Source: an uncultured Sutterella sp. | Lineage (GTDB): Bacteria; Pseudomonadota; Gammaproteobacteria; Burkholderiales; Burkholderiaceae_F | Direction of reading: 5' to 3' | NCBI GenBank assembly: GCA_937943605.1 | Contig: CALEAW010000045.1 | Span: 3,538-67,537 of the forward strand | DNA length: 64,000 bases | Part shown: piece after piece, positions 62,047 to 64,000 of the stretch | Layout of the letters: the number at the start of each line of letters is the position of its first letter | Numbering within the stretch: position 1 is the first letter of the stretch | Position numbers and translations under genes: made by a program | The notes under the pieces: generated by a model | The model's database searches: none | Seen by the model: the letters and a program-made list of their open reading frames with translations, nothing else | What the model was told of the DNA's origin: nothing

Positions 62047-62472
62047 TTAGCGGCTGTGAATGTTGAGAGCCGGGAAGAAGTAGGCGATTTCAACGGCGGC
62101 CGTTTCCGGAGCGTCGGAACCGTGAACAGCGTTGGCGTCGATGCTTTCAGCGAAGTCAGCGCGGATCGTGCCCGGTTCAGCCTTCTTCGGGTCGGTAGCA
62201 CCCATGAGTTCGCGATTCTTGAGGATGGCACCTTCGCCTTCGAGAACCTGGATCATGACGGGACCAGAGGTCATGAAAGCAACGAGATCCTTGAAGAAGG
62301 GACGTTCCTTGTGAACGGCGTAGAAGCCTTCGGCTTCAGCCTGGGAAAGGTGACGCATCTGAGCGGCAACAATCTTGAGGCCGTTCGTTTCGAAACGGGA
62401 ATAGATCTTGCCGATCACGTTCTTGGCAACGGCGTCCGGCTTGATGATGGAGAGGGTGCGTTCAATAGCCAT
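62047..62472 (-). CDS. ndk: Nucleoside diphosphate kinase
   Basis: 141 residues, full length for the family. It begins MAIERTLSIIKPDAVAKNVIG and contains the active-site His in NAVHGSDAPETAAVEIAYFF. The ATG at 62472 has GAGAGAAC upstream; the longer open frame to 62556 lacks support. First gene of the ndk-rlmN-rodZ run. Confidence 0.97.
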   Translation of the reverse strand: MAIERTLSIIKPDAVAKNVIGKIYSRFETNGLKIVAAQMRHLSQAEAEGFYAVHKERPFFKDLVAFMTSGPVMIQVLEGEGAILKNRELMGATDPKKAEPGTIRADFAESIDANAVHGSDAPETAAVEIAYFFPALNIHSR

Positions 62473-62819
62473 TTTGTTCTCTCTAGAGTAAATGGATGTA
62501 TAGACAATACGCCGCTTGCAATTTGGTAAACAGCTTGCAAGCCGCAGGAAATTCAAGAAAAGTCAGCAAAGGCTTCCTTCTCTATTCGAACATATGATTT
62601 TAGCACGAGGCCGATAGACTACCCTTTTCTGATATATCTTTTTTCTTTTCGCAACATCACTTTCGGGTTTTCTTGCTCCTGTTATAGTGGCAAGTCATGG
62701 CAGAATTGCATCTGACTTAAACTTTATTTGCATATTTGACGCTATCAACCGAGGCGCTCATAGGTGAAAATGACCATTCATCTATGGATACTCGCGCTGC
62801 GCATAGGACCGATCAACTC
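62473..62819. other. Intergenic region between ndk and the unknown gene
   Basis: About 350 bases containing the divergent promoters. A short open frame of seven codons starting ATGGCAGAATTG at 62697 lies before the next gene but has no further support. No strong hairpins or conserved boxes recognised. Confidence 0.5.
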
Positions 62820-63404
62820 ATGTCAGATTCCACTACACATCGCCCCATTGACAAAATCTTTGCCGAAAATCTAGGCCTGTCTTATGGTGGGTGCGTACGA
62901 GATCTCGCCAACACACTCTTTAACCGTGAGGTCGCACAAGCGGCAGGCGTCAAGCTTTGCCCGATTCCGTTGTTGGGTGGCTACGAAAAACGACGTATGC
63001 GCGCTTTTTGGGCAGCCAACCTCCAAGCCATCGCGCTTTGGATTACGGTTGAACGCATGCCTGAGTTTGGAGACGAAAAGCTCCTTCGTAAGACGCTCTT
63101 CAACATGCAAGGTTTTGTCGACAAAGCCTTAGGGCGTCCCATCTTCTCAAAACTCAACCCTGAAGACCTGGAGCGCTATAGCCAACTCCGTAGCCACATG
63201 ACGCGTGTTGCCCTACAACACGGCGCCGACAAAGAGTCGATTGCTCGCGCCTTCTTGGCTGAACTTCATCAGCAGTCGCCTGAAAGCGTGCCAGACTCTC
63301 GCGTCGCAGCCACCGTGACGCATATCGGCATGGCCGCTGGGCTCTTTATCAAGTTACTCAATATTTCGCTTGATTCGCCCAATTCTTGGGAACGCGCTAG
63401 ATAA
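62820..63404 (+). CDS. Hypothetical protein
   Basis: About 194 residues, soluble, mostly helical, no recognised motif. Codon use resembles neighbouring genes, and the frame extends well beyond chance. The start is uncertain: ATG at 62820 (AGGA 11 bases upstream) or ATG at 62784. It is divergent from ndk and followed by a strong terminator, so it is a single-gene unit. I do not recognise a family. Confidence 0.6.
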   Translation: MSDSTTHRPIDKIFAENLGLSYGGCVRDLANTLFNREVAQAAGVKLCPIPLLGGYEKRRMRAFWAANLQAIALWITVERMPEFGDEKLLRKTLFNMQGFVDKALGRPIFSKLNPEDLERYSQLRSHMTRVALQHGADKESIARAFLAELHQQSPESVPDSRVAATVTHIGMAAGLFIKLLNISLDSPNSWERAR

Positions 63405-63490
63405 TAATCTTGCACGCTTAATTAAAAGAACCGCAGTTCTTTGAACTATGCAAAAGTTATAAAAATCAATAGCTTACAAAATTTTCCCGT

Positions 63491-63526
63491 GGCTCGAAAT
63501 GATTTTTTTCATTTCGAGCCTTTTTT
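63491..63526 (+). terminator. Terminator after the hypothetical gene
   Basis: Perfect 12-bp stem GGCTCGAAATGA/TCATTTCGAGCC (63491-63502 and 63509-63520) with a T-rich loop and six T after it. Confidence 0.9.
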
Positions 63527-63595
63527 GCGCCCGTTTTCAAGGAATAAATCGCGTCTGACAAGTTCTTTTTCACCCTCGAAAAACCTAGTAAAAAC

Positions 63596-63631
63596 TTGAC
63601 AATTATAGTTCGAAGAACTACAATTAATTGT
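63596..63631 (+). promoter_or_regulatory. Promoter with internal operator-like dyad before the transposase-like gene
   Basis: TTGACA (63596-63601) and TACAAT (63619-63624) are 17 bases apart, close to consensus. The dyad TAGTTC-GAA-GAACTA (63606-63620) fills the spacer, and the 12-bp palindrome ACAATTAATTGT (63620-63631) covers the -10 and predicted start. Both are placed where a repressor would block transcription. Confidence 0.6.
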
Positions 63632-63651
63632 ATAATTATAGAGGTTTTATC

Positions 63652-64000
63652 ATGGGCGTTCCAGAGAGTATTCGTGCTGTTCCTAGACCGAGAAACACAG
63701 TGGTGATTGACAGTGGAAGCAATGGTGCTAAGCGCTATTCTGTCCACGCTCGATTGACTTCGATTTGTAAGCCAGGTTGTAATCCTCGTCCGGTCAATGG
63801 TTCAGTTATTGGTCATATCATCGACGGTCAATTTGTCCCACGAACAACTCAACCTAAGTTAGCTGAGGATGGTCCAGAGTACTTGTCGTATGGTGTAGCA
63901 GCGCTACTTCACGATGAGTTACGTGGGCTTGATCGAGAACTCTTTAATATCTATGACGTGAAAGACGCTTGCATGATTCTGGCGCTAGCAATGCTTCGCA
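63652..64000 (+). CDS. Transposase-like protein, N-terminal part (cut by window end)
   Basis: An open frame from ATG 63652 (AGAGG 10 bases upstream) runs off the window, giving 116 residues. The start MGVPESIRAVPRPRNTVVID, then RPVNGSVIGHIIDGQFVPR and YDVKDACMILALAMLR, resembles the N-terminus of IS1634/IS4-like transposases in gut Proteobacteria (from memory). The catalytic DDE residues would lie beyond the window. Composition is more AT-rich in its upstream region than neighbours, which fits an insertion sequence whose left end lies between 63527 and 63595. Confidence 0.55.
   Translation, partial: MGVPESIRAVPRPRNTVVIDSGSNGAKRYSVHARLTSICKPGCNPRPVNGSVIGHIIDGQFVPRTTQPKLAEDGPEYLSYGVAALLHDELRGLDRELFNIYDVKDACMILALAMLR

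Noticed and set aside
63466..63747. 93-residue open frame on the minus strand near the window end
   Set aside because: It spans a strong terminator and the promoter and start of the plus-strand transposase-like gene; no support for translation.

Overview
The window looks like chromosome from a Betaproteobacterium of the order Burkholderiales, most likely family Sutterellaceae (Sutterella/Parasutterella-like). Three things point there: Burkholderiales-type gene neighbourhoods (orn / M48 peptidase / rsgA; thrC-moeA-moaD-moaE-clpB; ndk-rlmN-rodZ-ispG-hisS-yfgM-bamB-der-hfq-hflX-hflK-hflC-DUF2065-purA), a Wolinella-like fumarate reductase suited to an anaerobic or microaerophilic gut bacterium, and a type II-B CRISPR-Cas9 locus, a rare subtype known from Sutterella. 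The assignment rests on recognition by eye, not on a database search.

Layout. 1-3000: quinol:fumarate reductase frdA-frdB on the minus strand, with the start codon of the next operon gene at the window edge. 3000-10050: an 800-base intergenic region, then ridA, recG, oxyR, an AI-2E-type transporter and a DcuC-family C4-dicarboxylate carrier. 10170-17464: orn, an M48 peptidase, rsgA, moaA, putP and a DUF2863-like gene. 17543-24545 (minus): clpB behind a sigma-32-type promoter, then a tightly packed thrC-mobB-moeA-moaD-moaE-crcB operon. 24815-26650: a PIN-PhoH protein.

26700-36923: a complete type II-B CRISPR-Cas system. A tracrRNA with its own promoter and terminator lies just upstream of cas9-cas1-cas2-cas4. 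dnaB and a DUF456 gene follow, then an array of 23 perfect 36-bp repeats plus one degenerate repeat, with 23 spacers. The tracrRNA anti-repeat shows that crRNAs are read from the minus strand, towards the cas genes. 37100-42000 (minus): rplI-rpsR-priB-rpsF, rlmB and rnr. 42090: tRNA-Leu(CAG). 42275-46321: an orphan HicB, an MscS channel, a phosphoribosyltransferase and purA. 46672-62472: the hfl/hfq/der/bamB/hisS/ispG/rodZ/rlmN/ndk block on the minus strand, interrupted by a plus-strand island (yjiH, yjiG, an SDR threonine dehydrogenase). 62820-64000: an unknown gene and the start of a transposase-like gene.

Most notable. (1) The type II-B locus, with an inferred tracrRNA and conflicting signals about array polarity. 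(2) A threonine-synthase homologue at the usual syntenic place in which the PLP-binding lysine is Asp and the phosphate loop is altered. (3) An M48 peptidase whose third zinc ligand (Glu) is Gln. (4) Several intergenic structured elements: a possible attenuator or sRNA before ridA, mutually exclusive hairpins before yjiH, a palindrome in front of cas9, and an operator-like dyad inside the promoter of the transposase-like gene.
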